This document shows positions 23,900 to 32,144 of a stretch of DNA of 40,206 nt, piece after piece. Origin of the DNA: Betaproteobacteria bacterium (GTDB lineage Bacteria > Pseudomonadota > Gammaproteobacteria > Burkholderiales > Rhodocyclaceae); the NCBI GenBank assembly GCA_012026885.1, contig VEPL01000002.1, positions 1 through 40,206 of the forward strand. The letters are read 5' to 3'. Below the pieces are notes generated by a model, which did not search any database, was not told the DNA's origin, and worked only from the letters and a program-made list of their open reading frames with translations. Position 1 is the stretch's first letter; the number at the start of each line of letters is the position of its first letter. The position numbers and the translations under genes are program-made.

Positions 23900-25579
23900 T
23901 CACGCAGCGCGTTCGAGGCGCCCGGCGCCGAGCCGGTCGATGCCGCTGATCAGTGCCTTGATCGACGCGGTGACGATGTTGGCGTCGATGCCGACCCCGT
24001 GGCAGGTTCCCGCTCCCGCTGCAGCGAGTTCCATGAAGGCGCAAGCGCGGGCGTTGCCGTCGTCGCCGGCCGGGAGCATCGAACGCTCCTCGTAGCTGCG
24101 CACCTGGATGGCGATTCCGGCCGTCTGCAAGGCGTGCACCGCGGCGTTGATCGGTCCGTTGCCTTCACCGGTCAGGATGTGCGTGCGGCCGCCGATATCC
24201 ACGGTCAGACGGATGCCCTGGGCGTTGCCGTGCTCGAACAGGTGGTGCTCGCGGTAGCGCACCGGGTTCGCCGTGTCGAGGTAGGTCGCGGCGAAGAGAT
24301 TCCAGATGTCATCGGCGCTCACTTCGCCGCCGTGCGCGTCGGCATGGCGCTGGACGACCCCGGAGAACTCGACCTGCAGGCGGCGCGGCATGACGACGCC
24401 ATGCTCATTCTCCATCATCCAGGCGATGCCGCCCTTGCCGGACTGCGAGTTCACGCGGATCACCGAGTCGTAGGTCCGCCCGACGTCGGCCGGGTCGATC
24501 GGCAGGTACGGCACTGCCCACGGTGCATCGGCCTTCTGGACCGCGAACCCCTTCTTGATGGCGTCCTGGTGGGAGCCGGAGAAGGCCGTGAACACGAGAT
24601 CCCCCACGTACGGGTGGCGCGGGTGGATGGGCAACTGCGTGCAGTGCTCGTAGGTGCGCGCGACGGCATCGATGTCCGAGAAGTTGAGCCCGGGATCGAC
24701 GCCCTGCGTGTGCATGTTGAGGGCGAGGGTGACGAGGTCAACGTTGCCGGTGCGCTCGCCGTTACCGAAGAGGCAGCCTTCGACGCGGTCGGCGCCGGCC
24801 ATCAAGCCGAGTTCGGCGGCGGCGACGGCGGTGCCGCGGTCGTTGTGCGGGTGGAGGCTGATGATCACGCTGTCGCGGCGCTCAAGATTGCGGTGCATCC
24901 ACTCGATCTGGTCGGCATAGATGTTCGGCGTGGCGATCTCGACCGTGGTCGGCAGGTTGAGGATGACCTTGCGCGCCGGCGTCGCGCCCCAGGCGGCCGT
25001 CACCGCATCGCAGATCTCCCTGGCGAATTCGAGTTCGGTTGCCGTGAACAACTCGGGGCTGTATTCGAGGATCACCTCGGTTTCCGGCATGGATTCGGCG
25101 AGCGATTTGATCAATTTCACGGCGTCGACCGCCATCGCCACCACCTCCGCCTTGCTCATGCCGAAGACGAAGTCGCGGAAGGTCGGGCAGGTGGCGTTGT
25201 ACACATGCACGATCACCCGGCGGGCGCCGCGGACCGCTTCGAAGGTGCGGCGGATGAGATGCTCGCGGGCCTGGGTGAGCACCTCGATGGTCACGTCGTC
25301 GGGGATGTGGCCGCCTTCGATCAGTTCGCGCACGAAGCCGAACTCGGTGTCGGAGGCCGACGGGAAGGCGACCTCGATCTCCTTGAAGCCCACGGCGCAA
25401 AGCGTCTTGAAGAGGCGCATCTTCTTCTCGCCGTTCATCGGCTCGAAGAGCGCCTGGTTGCCATCGCGCAGGTCGGTGCTCATCCAGACCGGTGCCTGCG
25501 TGATCGTGCGGCCGGGCCACTGGCGGTCGACGATGGCGACCGGCGGGAAGGGCGAATACTTGGCGGTATGGACGTTCAT
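23900..25579 (-). CDS. leuA: 2-isopropylmalate synthase, long form
   Basis: A 559-residue LeuA that condenses 2-oxoisovalerate with acetyl-CoA in the first leucine-specific step. The catalytic TIM barrel has the signature [15 protein letters not shown] near the N-terminus. Metal-site [14 protein letters not shown] and the [12 protein letters not shown] loop follow. The C-terminal regulatory part (about 430-555, with [12 protein letters not shown]) is the leucine feedback domain. It belongs to the long type-2 group, as in Corynebacterium and many proteobacteria. Its start ATG 25579 has only a weak CCGGAA site. It is divergent from an Lrp-type regulator across 133 bases, which makes that regulator a candidate controller. 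Confidence 0.96.
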   Translation of the reverse strand: MNVHTAKYSPFPPVAIVDRQWPGRTITQAPVWMSTDLRDGNQALFEPMNGEKKMRLFKTLCAVGFKEIEVAFPSASDTEFGFVRELIEGGHIPDDVTIEVLTQAREHLIRRTFEAVRGARRVIVHVYNATCPTFRDFVFGMSKAEVVAMAVDAVKLIKSLAESMPETEVILEYSPELFTATELEFAREICDAVTAAWGATPARKVILNLPTTVEIATPNIYADQIEWMHRNLERRDSVIISLHPHNDRGTAVAAAELGLMAGADRVEGCLFGNGERTGNVDLVTLALNMHTQGVDPGLNFSDIDAVARTYEHCTQLPIHPRHPYVGDLVFTAFSGSHQDAIKKGFAVQKADAPWAVPYLPIDPADVGRTYDSVIRVNSQSGKGGIAWMMENEHGVVMPRRLQVEFSGVVQRHADAHGGEVSADDIWNLFAATYLDTANPVRYREHHLFEHGNAQGIRLTVDIGGRTHILTGEGNGPINAAVHALQTAGIAIQVRSYEERSMLPAGDDGNARACAFMELAAAGAGTCHGVGIDANIVTASIKALISGIDRLGAGRLERAA

Positions 25580-25681
25580 GGCGATGTTCCGGAAAGGCGT
25601 TGGCGATGGACGAATCGTAATCCGGACAGCGTGGCAGGTGCTTGCAAAATGCTGCTCTAAACGGTGCAAGATTGGCAGATA

Positions 25682-25691
25682 ATTGCGCAAT
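25682..25691. promoter_or_regulatory. Palindrome in the leuA/lrp spacer
   Basis: ATTGCGCAAT is a perfect 10-bp inverted repeat in the AT-richer half of the divergent leuA-lrp spacer, 21 bases before the lrp ATG. It could be an operator for the adjacent Lrp-type protein, which often controls its own and neighbouring promoters. One short palindrome is weak evidence on its own. Confidence 0.3.
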
Positions 25692-25712
25692 AAACGCGCA
25701 TGAGGAGAATTT

Positions 25713-26174
25713 ATGGAGATCGACCGCTACGACCGGCAAATCCTTGCCATCCTCCAGGCCGACGGCCGCATCAGCAACCAGGACCTCGCCGACCGCATCG
25801 GCCTGTCGCCGTCACCCTGCCTGCGCCGCGTGCGCGCGCTCGAGGAATCCGGCCTGATTGCCGGCTACCGCGCCCACCTCGATGCCAAGAAGCTTGGCCT
25901 GACGCTGATGGCGCTGATCGGCATCTCGATGGACCAGCACACGCCGGAACGCTTCGCCACGCTCGAAGCCACCGTATCCGGCATCCCGGAGGTCCTCGAA
26001 TGCCTGCTCATCACCGGCCAACAGTCCGATTACCAGCTCAAGGCCGTCGTCGCCGACATGGAGGCCTACCAGGACTTGCTGCTCAACAAGATCACCCGCA
26101 TCCCCGGCGTGACCGGCGTGCACACCAGTTTTGTGCTCCGGCGGGTGGTCGACCGCAGCGCGTTGCCGGTTTGA
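25713..26174 (+). CDS. Lrp/AsnC-family transcriptional regulator
   Basis: A 153-residue regulator. The N-terminal helix-turn-helix ([44 protein letters not shown]) is followed by the AsnC/RAM ligand-binding domain (about 68-145, including the [16 protein letters not shown] strand). Such proteins form octamers and respond to amino acids, commonly leucine. Divergence from leuA makes leucine synthesis its likely target. A strong GAGGAG ribosome site precedes the ATG. A decayed partial copy of its 3' end lies at 26777-26915. Confidence 0.94.
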   Translation: MEIDRYDRQILAILQADGRISNQDLADRIGLSPSPCLRRVRALEESGLIAGYRAHLDAKKLGLTLMALIGISMDQHTPERFATLEATVSGIPEVLECLLITGQQSDYQLKAVVADMEAYQDLLLNKITRIPGVTGVHTSFVLRRVVDRSALPV

Positions 26175-26292
26175 TGGCCGGCAATTGGCCGAATCGCCGG
26201 CGTCTTGCTGGCTAGTGAGCCGATCCGGCGTCCCGGAAGCGCGAACTGATATCATTTTTCGCTGAATAACAACATTTTCTCAAGGGAGCCAA

Positions 26293-26775
26293 ATGAACCA
26301 GTTCAACAACGCGAGCGGGATGGGCCCCGCTGTTCTCGTGCTTGTCGCCCTGACGGTGGCCTTCATTGCTGCTCTGGCTGTCCAGCTCAAGAATGCAAAA
26401 AGAGGCGTTGAGAAACGTTGCCGCCAGTGCGGTGAGGCAATGGCGATCGGCGCAGAAACTTGTCAGGGGTGTGGCGTGCCACAAGGCGAAGCCGTTTCGC
26501 GAGACCTTGGCGGTCAAGGAAACAAGTTCCTTTATGCAACAGTCGCTTCGTTATTGGCTTATCTTGTATTGGAGCATCGGTTTCTACAGGAGTGGACCTC
26601 AGCCGCCATCCTGATAGGCATCGGTTCAGCATTAATGGGTGGTGTCGCGGCCAGGCTCATGCCGGCGACCCGCAAGCGAATTTATCTGCCCATTGCCATT
26701 CTGGTCATGATCGGGGTGTCCAATGTTCTGAATACCGGCTTGTTCTTCTACGTGATGACACTGACTTCTTCATGA
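26293..26775 (+). CDS. Unknown membrane protein with zinc ribbon
   Basis: A 160-residue protein. A first membrane helix (about 10-32) is followed by a cytoplasmic zinc-ribbon-like loop, Cys43-x2-Cys46 and Cys57-x2-Cys60, and then three more hydrophobic segments (about 78-95, 98-118, 125-152). The family is not recognised. Its base composition is visibly more AT-rich than that of neighbouring genes, with codons such as AAA, GAA and TTA that are rare elsewhere, suggesting acquisition. A GGGAG ribosome site sits six bases before the ATG. It lies between the intact lrp gene and the lrp remnant, which may mark an insertion during a duplication. Confidence 0.7.
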   Translation: MNQFNNASGMGPAVLVLVALTVAFIAALAVQLKNAKRGVEKRCRQCGEAMAIGAETCQGCGVPQGEAVSRDLGGQGNKFLYATVASLLAYLVLEHRFLQEWTSAAILIGIGSALMGGVAARLMPATRKRIYLPIAILVMIGVSNVLNTGLFFYVMTLTSS

Positions 26776-26776
26776 T

Positions 26777-26915
26777 CCGGAACGGATCGCGGCCCGAAGC
26801 CGCCGTTTCCGGCATGCCTGAAGTCCTCGAATGCCTGATCATCACCGGCATGACCGTGGTGCGCACCAGATATATGCTCCGCCGGGCAGTCGACCGCAGC
26901 GCGTTGCCGGTTTGA
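26777..26915 (+). pseudogene. Decayed 3' fragment of an lrp paralogue
   Basis: The segment matches the 3' part of the Lrp gene at 25944-26174. It shares GTTTCCGGCAT...GTCCTCGAATGCCTG...ATCACCGGC and then CGACCGCAGCGCGTTGCCGG followed by TTTGATGGCC, with scattered substitutions. The middle, from about codon 104 to codon 137 of lrp, has been deleted. A two-base loss near 26785 breaks the frame. It has no start region and cannot encode a regulator. This is a relic of a second lrp-like copy that has lost most of its sequence. Confidence 0.75.
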
Positions 26916-27077
26916 TGGCCGGGTTGGGCCAGAAGCAGTCAGCGGCAGAGCCGATTGCAAGCCGCCGTACAATGCCAATGGCACCAAAGTCGCCTGCAGG
27001 GTTTGCCGGCCCACTTAGTACTGAAGGCCGCCTTAAAGAGCTGGATATTGTGTTGAAGGACAACGGAGTTTCGGGAC

Positions 27078-27599
27078 ATGAGCAATCGATTGGGGCTTCT
27101 CGCGTCGGCTAGCCTTGTGGTGGGTGGTACGCTGGGCCTGGTCGGTTCCTTTTCACCGTCTGCCGTGCGCGGTATCGCATGGGGTCTGGACGGTACCGCG
27201 CTGGTCCTCGGTGCGGCACTTCTGGCGGTGCACCACATCAGGCTCGGTAACGAGCAGCTGGCCGCTGGCTTTCTCGTATTTGTGGCCGGTCAAACACTGG
27301 TGGTTTCTGGTTCGGCCATGGAACTGTCGGCCAGCTCGGCTACGTTTGGTGCCGGTGTGGGTCTGTGGGCCACGGCTTTGGCGCTGATAAGCGCTTCGTC
27401 AGCAATGCCGAGCCTCGTCAGAGCTTCGGGGGCCATCGCGGCGTTAATGTTTGCAGTGACCGCGCTGCAGATCTATGGCGGTAGGGCACTCGATCCACTG
27501 TCGAAGCCTCTGCCGTTCGCTGCGTATCCGTTCTTGGTGCTCACGCTATTTGGTTGGGCGTGGGTTCATTACCGGTGCACTTCGAGGGATGCCGCATAA
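27078..27599 (+). CDS. Unknown six-helix membrane protein
   Basis: A 173-residue, strongly hydrophobic protein with about six predicted membrane helices (near 5-25, 30-50, 60-80, 85-105, 112-130, 145-165). No motif or family is recognised. Positive residues are few and lie mostly at the ends. Composition is somewhat less GC-rich than the core genes. The ribosome site is poor (CGGGAC before the ATG). It lies 162 bases after the lrp remnant, and the 170 bases after it, up to the opposing hydrolase, show nothing I can assign. The low-GC setting suggests acquired DNA. Confidence 0.6.
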   Translation: MSNRLGLLASASLVVGGTLGLVGSFSPSAVRGIAWGLDGTALVLGAALLAVHHIRLGNEQLAAGFLVFVAGQTLVVSGSAMELSASSATFGAGVGLWATALALISASSAMPSLVRASGAIAALMFAVTALQIYGGRALDPLSKPLPFAAYPFLVLTLFGWAWVHYRCTSRDAA

Positions 27600-27769
27600 C
27601 AGCACGCGTCATTCGCCGCAAATGCGCGGCGCCTTCGCGCCTAACCGCAAGTTCTGCACAATTCGCTGGCAGGGCTGCCCACCCGGGCGAATTCTTGCCT
27701 TTCCGGGCGGTCGACCGCGACAACCTCTTTTTGCGCAGCCTGGTGGAGGCGCCACATCCGCGAGAACTG

Positions 27770-28720
27770 TCAGTTCCCCAGCGGCGTGAACTCGTAGCCA
27801 TTGCCGCGCCGGGCCAGGGTGCCGATTGCCGATCCGGAGAGGTGGTAACCGGCGAGCAGCATGTTCTGGTCGACGACCATGTCGGCGAGCTTGCGCCGCA
27901 TCACGCTGGCGGCTTCGGCATCCATGTCGAAGCGGCCGGCCCAGTCGGGGTTGCGCACGAAGAGATTCGGCACGTTGCTGGTGTCGCCCCAGTACATCAG
28001 CTTGCGGTCTCCGCCCTCGACCACATAGACCGTGTGACCGGCCGTATGTCCGGGGGCGGCCAGCGAGCGGATGCCCGGGAGCACCATGTCACCCGGCTGG
28101 AAGCGCACGATGCTCGCGGCGAGCGGCGCCAGCACCCGCCGCGGTGCGGCGAAGGCTGCCTTCATGCCTTCGGGTGCCTTGGCCATGCGTTCGTCGTCCA
28201 TCCACCAGTCCCATTCCGGCGCTGGGACATATAGCTTGGCGTTCGGGAAAACCAGTTCCCCGGCCTTGTTGCGCAAGCCGCCGATGTGGTCGCCATGGAA
28301 GTGCGAGAAGACGACCGCCGTGATCGACTTGGGGTCGATACCGGCCGCGCGCAAGCCATCCGGCAGCTTGCCGACCGTCGCGGCACGTTGCTCGTCGTTG
28401 CCCGCGTCGAAGAGGACGCGCTGTCCGCCGGTCTCAACGAACAGCACCGTGTAGGGGACATCGACGCGCTCGGTCGACAGGCCATCGGCCTGCAGCGCAG
28501 CCTGGACGTTGGCCAGCGGCACGTTGCGCACGAAGTTGGCGTCGAGGGTGAACGGGATGTGGCCGTCGCGTATGGTGAAGGCAGTGACGTTGCCCAGTTG
28601 CACACGGGTGACGCCCGGCGCCACGGACACGGCGCGCGGTTCGGGTGTGGAACAGGCGGCGAACCAGAGGGCACCGAGGGCACTGCCCAGGGCGAGCAGG
28701 GTTCTGCGGGAAATCGACAT
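27770..28720 (-). CDS. Exported MBL-fold metallo-hydrolase
   Basis: A 316-residue metallo-beta-lactamase-fold protein. The N-terminus MSISRRTLLALGSALGALWFAACST has a twin-arginine-like SRRTLLA motif plus a lipobox (FAAC), so it may be exported folded and lipidated. The metal motif is HFHGDH in VVFSHFHGDHIGGL, with later ligands in PGHTAGH, GDTSN and the GYHLSG segment. The family includes quorum-quenching lactonases and many hydrolases of unknown substrate. No evidence here favours one of these. AAGGAG lies seven bases before the ATG. It is divergent from rnpB. Confidence 0.88.
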   Translation of the reverse strand: MSISRRTLLALGSALGALWFAACSTPEPRAVSVAPGVTRVQLGNVTAFTIRDGHIPFTLDANFVRNVPLANVQAALQADGLSTERVDVPYTVLFVETGGQRVLFDAGNDEQRAATVGKLPDGLRAAGIDPKSITAVVFSHFHGDHIGGLRNKAGELVFPNAKLYVPAPEWDWWMDDERMAKAPEGMKAAFAAPRRVLAPLAASIVRFQPGDMVLPGIRSLAAPGHTAGHTVYVVEGGDRKLMYWGDTSNVPNLFVRNPDWAGRFDMDAEAASVMRRKLADMVVDQNMLLAGYHLSGSAIGTLARRGNGYEFTPLGN

Positions 28721-28815
28721 GACAGGCTCCTTTGGCTGGATGATGGCGTCCGGCTTCTTTATCCGGGTGGCGTGCGGGGCGGCTCGCCATGCAGTGCCTG
28801 TATGCCCCGTGCCCG

Positions 28816-28821
28816 TATAAT
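28816..28821 (+). promoter_or_regulatory. -10 element of rnpB
   Basis: A perfect TATAAT lies seven bases before the predicted 5' end of the RNase P RNA. No good -35 hexamer was found at 16-18 bases upstream, so the promoter may rely on the ideal -10. Confidence 0.55.
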
Positions 28822-28828
28822 GCCAGCC

Positions 28829-29209
28829 GGAAAGTCGGCCAGGCAATCGCTGCGTGCGCAAGCACGGGGAGGAAAGTCCGGGCTCCGCAGGGCGGGATGC
28901 CAGCTAACGGCTGGGCGCTATAAGCCGCGAGGCGAAGGCGACGGAAAGTGCAACAGAGAGCAAACCGCCGATGGCCCCGCGAGGGGATCAGGCAAGGGTG
29001 AAACGGTGGGGTAAGAGCCCACCGCGGACGTGGCAACACGGACGGCACGGCAAACCCCATCCGGAGCAAGACCAAATAGGGAAGCAACAGGCGTGGCCCG
29101 CGCTGCTTCCGGGTAGGTTGCTCGAGCCTGGCGGCGACGCCAGGCCTAGAGGAATGATTGCCGAACCCCGCAAGGGGGGAACAGAACCCGGCTTATCGGC
29201 CGGCTTTCC
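28829..29209 (+). ncRNA. rnpB: RNase P RNA, class A
   Basis: The catalytic RNA of RNase P, which trims tRNA 5' leaders. Both ends pair: GGAAAGTCGGCC at 28829 and GGCCGGCTTTCC ending at 29209 form helix P1. Universal cores are present: GAGGAAAGTCCGGGCTCC near 28870, ACAGAGAGCAAACCGCCGAT near 28953, GGGTGAAACGGTGGGGTAAG near 28996, GAGCAAGACCAAATAGG near 29063, and ACAGAACCCGGCTTA near 29181. Length of about 380 bases is normal for bacterial class A. The transcript end is set by pairing and not by a visible terminator. The methyltransferase start codon follows 17 bases later. Confidence 0.97.
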
Positions 29210-29225
29210 ACCTACAATCCTTGGC

Positions 29226-30374
29226 ATGAATCCCGTGATCGAATGGACGGAAGGCGGTGTGCGCCATGCCGCGCGCTGGCGTTCCGAGGCCGGCCTGCCG
29301 CCGCCGGTTGCGGTCGACATCGCCGACGACCGTATTTCCGCCGACGCGGCGTGGCGGGCGCTGGAGGCGGGCACGGCGCTGCTCTGGCGCGGCGACTGGG
29401 TCAATGCCCGTCACTTGATGCAGGTGCTGACGCGGCGCGCCGACCGGCGCTTCGCTGTCCGTTCCGGCAAGGCGCCGGCGACTGCCGCCGAGGTCTTCGC
29501 GCGCCACCGCGAGCGCCAGGGGCGGCGGGCCATGCTGCTCGCCCGCCTGCTGGTGCAGGTGGCCGGCGACTACACGGTGCCGCTGCGGCGCGCGCAGGAT
29601 GTCCGCCCGGCCTGCCTCGAAGCATGGGGGCTGGCCGATGGGGCGGAATCGGTGGTGGCGTTGCGCGAGCTGCTGGCGGTGATCAGCGCCCACGAGTGGC
29701 GCAAGAAAGGGGTGCCGGTGCCGGCCGTGCAGGGGCGCATCCACCCGCATTACGGCGTCTTCTCGCCGGTGCGCGGGGAGTACGTCGAGCTGGTGGCGAA
29801 TTCCCCGCTGCCGCAAGGCTGCGACCTCGCCTTCGACATCGGCACCGGATCGGGCATTCTCGCCGCCGTGCTGGCGCGGCGCGGGGTGGCGCGGGTGGTG
29901 GCGACCGACATGGCGCCGCGGGCGCTGGCCTGCGCTTCGGAAAACATCGCCAATCTCGGGTTGACCGCAAGCGTCGAGATTGTCGCGGCCGACCTGTTCC
30001 CGCCCGGCCGCGCGCCGCTCGTCGTCTGCAACCCGCCGTGGCTGCCGGCGCAGCCGACCTCGCCGGTCGAGGCGGCGGTATACGACCCGGGTTCGCGCAT
30101 GTTGCGCGGCTTCCTCGCCGGCCTCGCCGCGCATCTCGCGCCGGGCGGGGAGGGCTGGCTGATCCTCTCGGATATCGCCGAACATCTCGGGCTGCGCTCG
30201 CGCGCCGAGCTGGAAGGCTGGATCGCCGCCGCCAGCCTGCACGTGCTCGGCCGGCACGATACCCGCCCGCAGCACCCGAAGGCACGCGACGCGGGCGACC
30301 CGCTGCACGCGGCGCGGGCGGCGGAGGTGACGTCGCTGTGGCGGCTGGGAGCTATTTCCCGGACCGGGGAATAA
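29226..30374 (+). CDS. Class I SAM-dependent methyltransferase
   Basis: A 382-residue methyltransferase. Residues 1-160 form an N-terminal substrate domain. The SAM motif DIGTGSG is at 204-210, TDMAPRAL holds the second acidic site, and the catalytic NPPW (VCNPPWLP, 269-272) is typical of enzymes that methylate amide or exocyclic nitrogen (HemK/PrmC, RlmG/RsmC). Substrate is unknown; a Gln side chain or a nucleobase is possible. The ATG is 17 bases after rnpB with no ribosome-binding site. A TACAAT hexamer at 29213-29218 could be a -10 giving an almost leaderless transcript. Only 57 bases separate its stop from the next gene. Confidence 0.88.
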   Translation: MNPVIEWTEGGVRHAARWRSEAGLPPPVAVDIADDRISADAAWRALEAGTALLWRGDWVNARHLMQVLTRRADRRFAVRSGKAPATAAEVFARHRERQGRRAMLLARLLVQVAGDYTVPLRRAQDVRPACLEAWGLADGAESVVALRELLAVISAHEWRKKGVPVPAVQGRIHPHYGVFSPVRGEYVELVANSPLPQGCDLAFDIGTGSGILAAVLARRGVARVVATDMAPRALACASENIANLGLTASVEIVAADLFPPGRAPLVVCNPPWLPAQPTSPVEAAVYDPGSRMLRGFLAGLAAHLAPGGEGWLILSDIAEHLGLRSRAELEGWIAAASLHVLGRHDTRPQHPKARDAGDPLHAARAAEVTSLWRLGAISRTGE

Positions 30375-30395
30375 AAGGCCGGGTGGGTGCGTATA
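30368..30395 (+). promoter_or_regulatory. Putative ECF-sigma promoter
   Basis: GGAATA (30368-30373), 16 bases and CGTATA (30390-30395) resemble the ECF consensus GGAAC-N15/16-CGTCT. It overlaps the end of the methyltransferase gene and lies 36 bases before the lipoprotein ATG. It may let the ECF sigma encoded two genes downstream drive its own operon. Confidence 0.4.
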
Positions 30396-30431
30396 TGTCA
30401 GTACACTCACCGTCACATTGAAGGAGCAATC

Positions 30432-30818
30432 ATGAAGACTCGCAGCGTGATCATGGCCCTGTGCATTTCGGCAACGCTCGCCGCCTGCGCGTCGTCGGGC
30501 ATGAGCTCGGCAGCGCCGGCCAGCGTCAGCGACGGTGTGCTCACCGGCGCCAATGGCATGACCCTCTATGTTTTCGACAAGGATGCGGCCGGCAGCGGCA
30601 AGAGCGTCTGCAACGGCCCCTGCGCCACCAACTGGCCGCCGTTGTTTGCCAGCGATGGCGACGCGGCCAGCGGCGACTACAGCATCGTCGTCCGCGACGA
30701 CGGCAAGAAACAGTGGGCGTTCAAGGGAAAGCCCCTCTACTACTGGGTCAAGGACCAGAAGCCCGGGGACCGGACCGGTGACGGCGTCAATAACGTCTGG
30801 CGTGTCGCCAGGCCCTGA
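30432..30818 (+). CDS. Yx(FWY)xxD-motif lipoprotein (COG4315)
   Basis: A 128-residue lipoprotein. The lipobox LAAC is near residues 16-19. The mature part carries the COG4315 repeat: NGMTLYVFDKD (YxFxxD), then VCNGPCATNWPPLFA with two conserved Cys, and finally FKGKPLYYWVKDQKPGDRTGDGVNNVWRVA. This family is found in many bacteria next to ECF sigma genes or in stress regulons, with unknown function; the Cys pair could be disulfide-linked or redox-active. A strong AAGGAG ribosome site precedes the ATG. The start of the sigma gene is only seven bases beyond its stop, so it is the first gene of a four-gene operon. Confidence 0.9.
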   Translation: MKTRSVIMALCISATLAACASSGMSSAAPASVSDGVLTGANGMTLYVFDKDAAGSGKSVCNGPCATNWPPLFASDGDAASGDYSIVVRDDGKKQWAFKGKPLYYWVKDQKPGDRTGDGVNNVWRVARP

Positions 30819-30825
30819 CCGATCC

Positions 30826-31326
30826 GTGGATAGCCACGCCCTGCTCGCCGAGTTGCCGCGCCTGCGCCGCTATGCGCGGGCCTTGGTCGGCGACCGGGCC
30901 GGCGCCGACGACCTCGTGCAGGACACGCTCGAGCGCGCCTGGTTACGGGCGGGCCAATGGCGTCCTGGGAGCGACCTGCGCGCCTGGCTGTTCGGGATCA
31001 TGCACAACTTGCGCATCGACCAGTTGCGCCGCAGCGGCCCGGTGCAGCTGTCACTCGACGAGGAGGAACACGACGTGGCGACGCGTGCGACGCAGGGTGA
31101 CGCTCTGGAAGTGATGGCACTCGACCGGGCGCTCGCCGGGCTCCCCGAGGAGCAACGGGCGGTCCTCCTGCTGGTCGCGGTCGAGGAAATGAGCTACGCC
31201 GATATCGCGGTGGCGCTCGGCATCCCGGTGGGTACCGTGATGTCGCGCCTGTCGCGCGGGCGCGAGCGCCTGCGTCAGGCACTGGAAGGACGCGGTGCCG
31301 CGACGCCGCTGCGGGTGGTGATATGA
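30826..31326 (+). CDS. ECF-family RNA polymerase sigma factor
   Basis: A 166-residue ECF sigma factor. Region 2 (about 8-70) contains ADDLVQDTLERAWLRAGQW, which recognises the -10 element. Region 4 (about 102-150), EMSYADIAVALGIPVGTVMSRLSRGRERL, recognises the -35. No extra domains are present. GTG 30826 is chosen as the start; GTG 30802 would overlap the lipoprotein gene. Neither has a clear ribosome site, so coupling to the upstream gene is likely. Its TGA overlaps the anti-sigma ATG (ATGA at 31323), the usual sign of a sigma/anti-sigma pair. Confidence 0.93.
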   Translation: MDSHALLAELPRLRRYARALVGDRAGADDLVQDTLERAWLRAGQWRPGSDLRAWLFGIMHNLRIDQLRRSGPVQLSLDEEEHDVATRATQGDALEVMALDRALAGLPEEQRAVLLLVAVEEMSYADIAVALGIPVGTVMSRLSRGRERLRQALEGRGAATPLRVVI

Positions 31327-32141
31327 GCGCGATTCCGGTCAATGAAAACGAGCTGCACGCCTATGTCGATGGCGCGCTGACGGCAGCCCGGCGGGCCGAG
31401 GTCGAAGCCCATCTCGCCACGCACGCCGACGATGCCGCTCGGGTCGCGGCGTGGTCGACCCAGAAGCAGGCGCTGCGCGCGCTGTGCAACCCGGTGCTCG
31501 AGGAGCCGCTCCCCGAGCGCCTGCTGGCGGCCGCCGCGCCGGCGGCCGGCCGGCGCGGCGGATTTCTCTCGCGCTGGTCGCTCGAGCGCATTGCCGCCAC
31601 GCTGTTCGTCGCCGTGCTCGGCGGCGTTGCCGGCTGGCTCGGTCATGCGCGTTACCAGCCGGCGCCGCTGGCCGTCCAGACCGTGCCGCTGCCGCGCCAG
31701 GCGGCGGTCGCGCACGTCGTCTTCAGCCCCGACGTGCGGCGCCCGGTCGAAGTGCGTGCCGAACAGGAAGACCAGCTCGTCACCTGGTTGTCCAAGCGCC
31801 TGGGGACGCCGGTGCGGCCGCCCAGGCTGGGCGCGCTCGGCTACGAACTGATTGGTGGACGCCTGCTGCCCGGCAACAGCGGGCCGGTGGCGCAGTTCAT
31901 GTACCACGACGCGAGCGGGCAGCGCCTGACGCTCTACGTCTCCACCGAGAACGCGACGCACCGCGATACCGCCTTCCGTTTTGCGCAGGAAGGGCCGGTC
32001 AATGTCTTTTATTGGGTGGATGGCACCTTCGGCTATGCGCTGTCGGCCGGAATTCCCAAGGGCGAATTGGCCAAGGTGGCCACTGCCGTTTACGATCAGC
32101 TCGAGAACAAGCCCGACAACCCCAACCCCGACAGGAAATGA
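31323..32141 (+). CDS. Transmembrane anti-sigma factor
   Basis: A 272-residue membrane protein. The cytoplasmic N-terminus (NENELHAYVDGALTAARRAEVEAHLATHADDAARV) is the anti-sigma domain that would hold the preceding sigma factor. No HxxxCxxC zinc motif is present. One membrane helix lies at about 92-108. The periplasmic part (about 110-272) could sense stress; it contains no Cys. The gene is translationally coupled to the sigma gene and followed three bases later by the catalase-like gene. Confidence 0.88.
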   Translation: MSAIPVNENELHAYVDGALTAARRAEVEAHLATHADDAARVAAWSTQKQALRALCNPVLEEPLPERLLAAAAPAAGRRGGFLSRWSLERIAATLFVAVLGGVAGWLGHARYQPAPLAVQTVPLPRQAAVAHVVFSPDVRRPVEVRAEQEDQLVTWLSKRLGTPVRPPRLGALGYELIGGRLLPGNSGPVAQFMYHDASGQRLTLYVSTENATHRDTAFRFAQEGPVNVFYWVDGTFGYALSAGIPKGELAKVATAVYDQLENKPDNPNPDRK

Positions 32142-32144
32142 CCC

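Noticed and set aside
23816..25660. A 614-codon open frame antisense to leuA
   Set aside because: Composition is that of an antisense shadow; leuA is well supported by its motifs.
27600..27769. Possible gene or repeat in the 170-base gap before the MBL hydrolase
   Set aside because: Short frames only, no ribosome sites, and no inverted or direct repeat convincing enough to call.
28971..29225. An N-terminal extension of the methyltransferase into rnpB
   Set aside because: Those bases are accounted for by conserved RNase P RNA helices.
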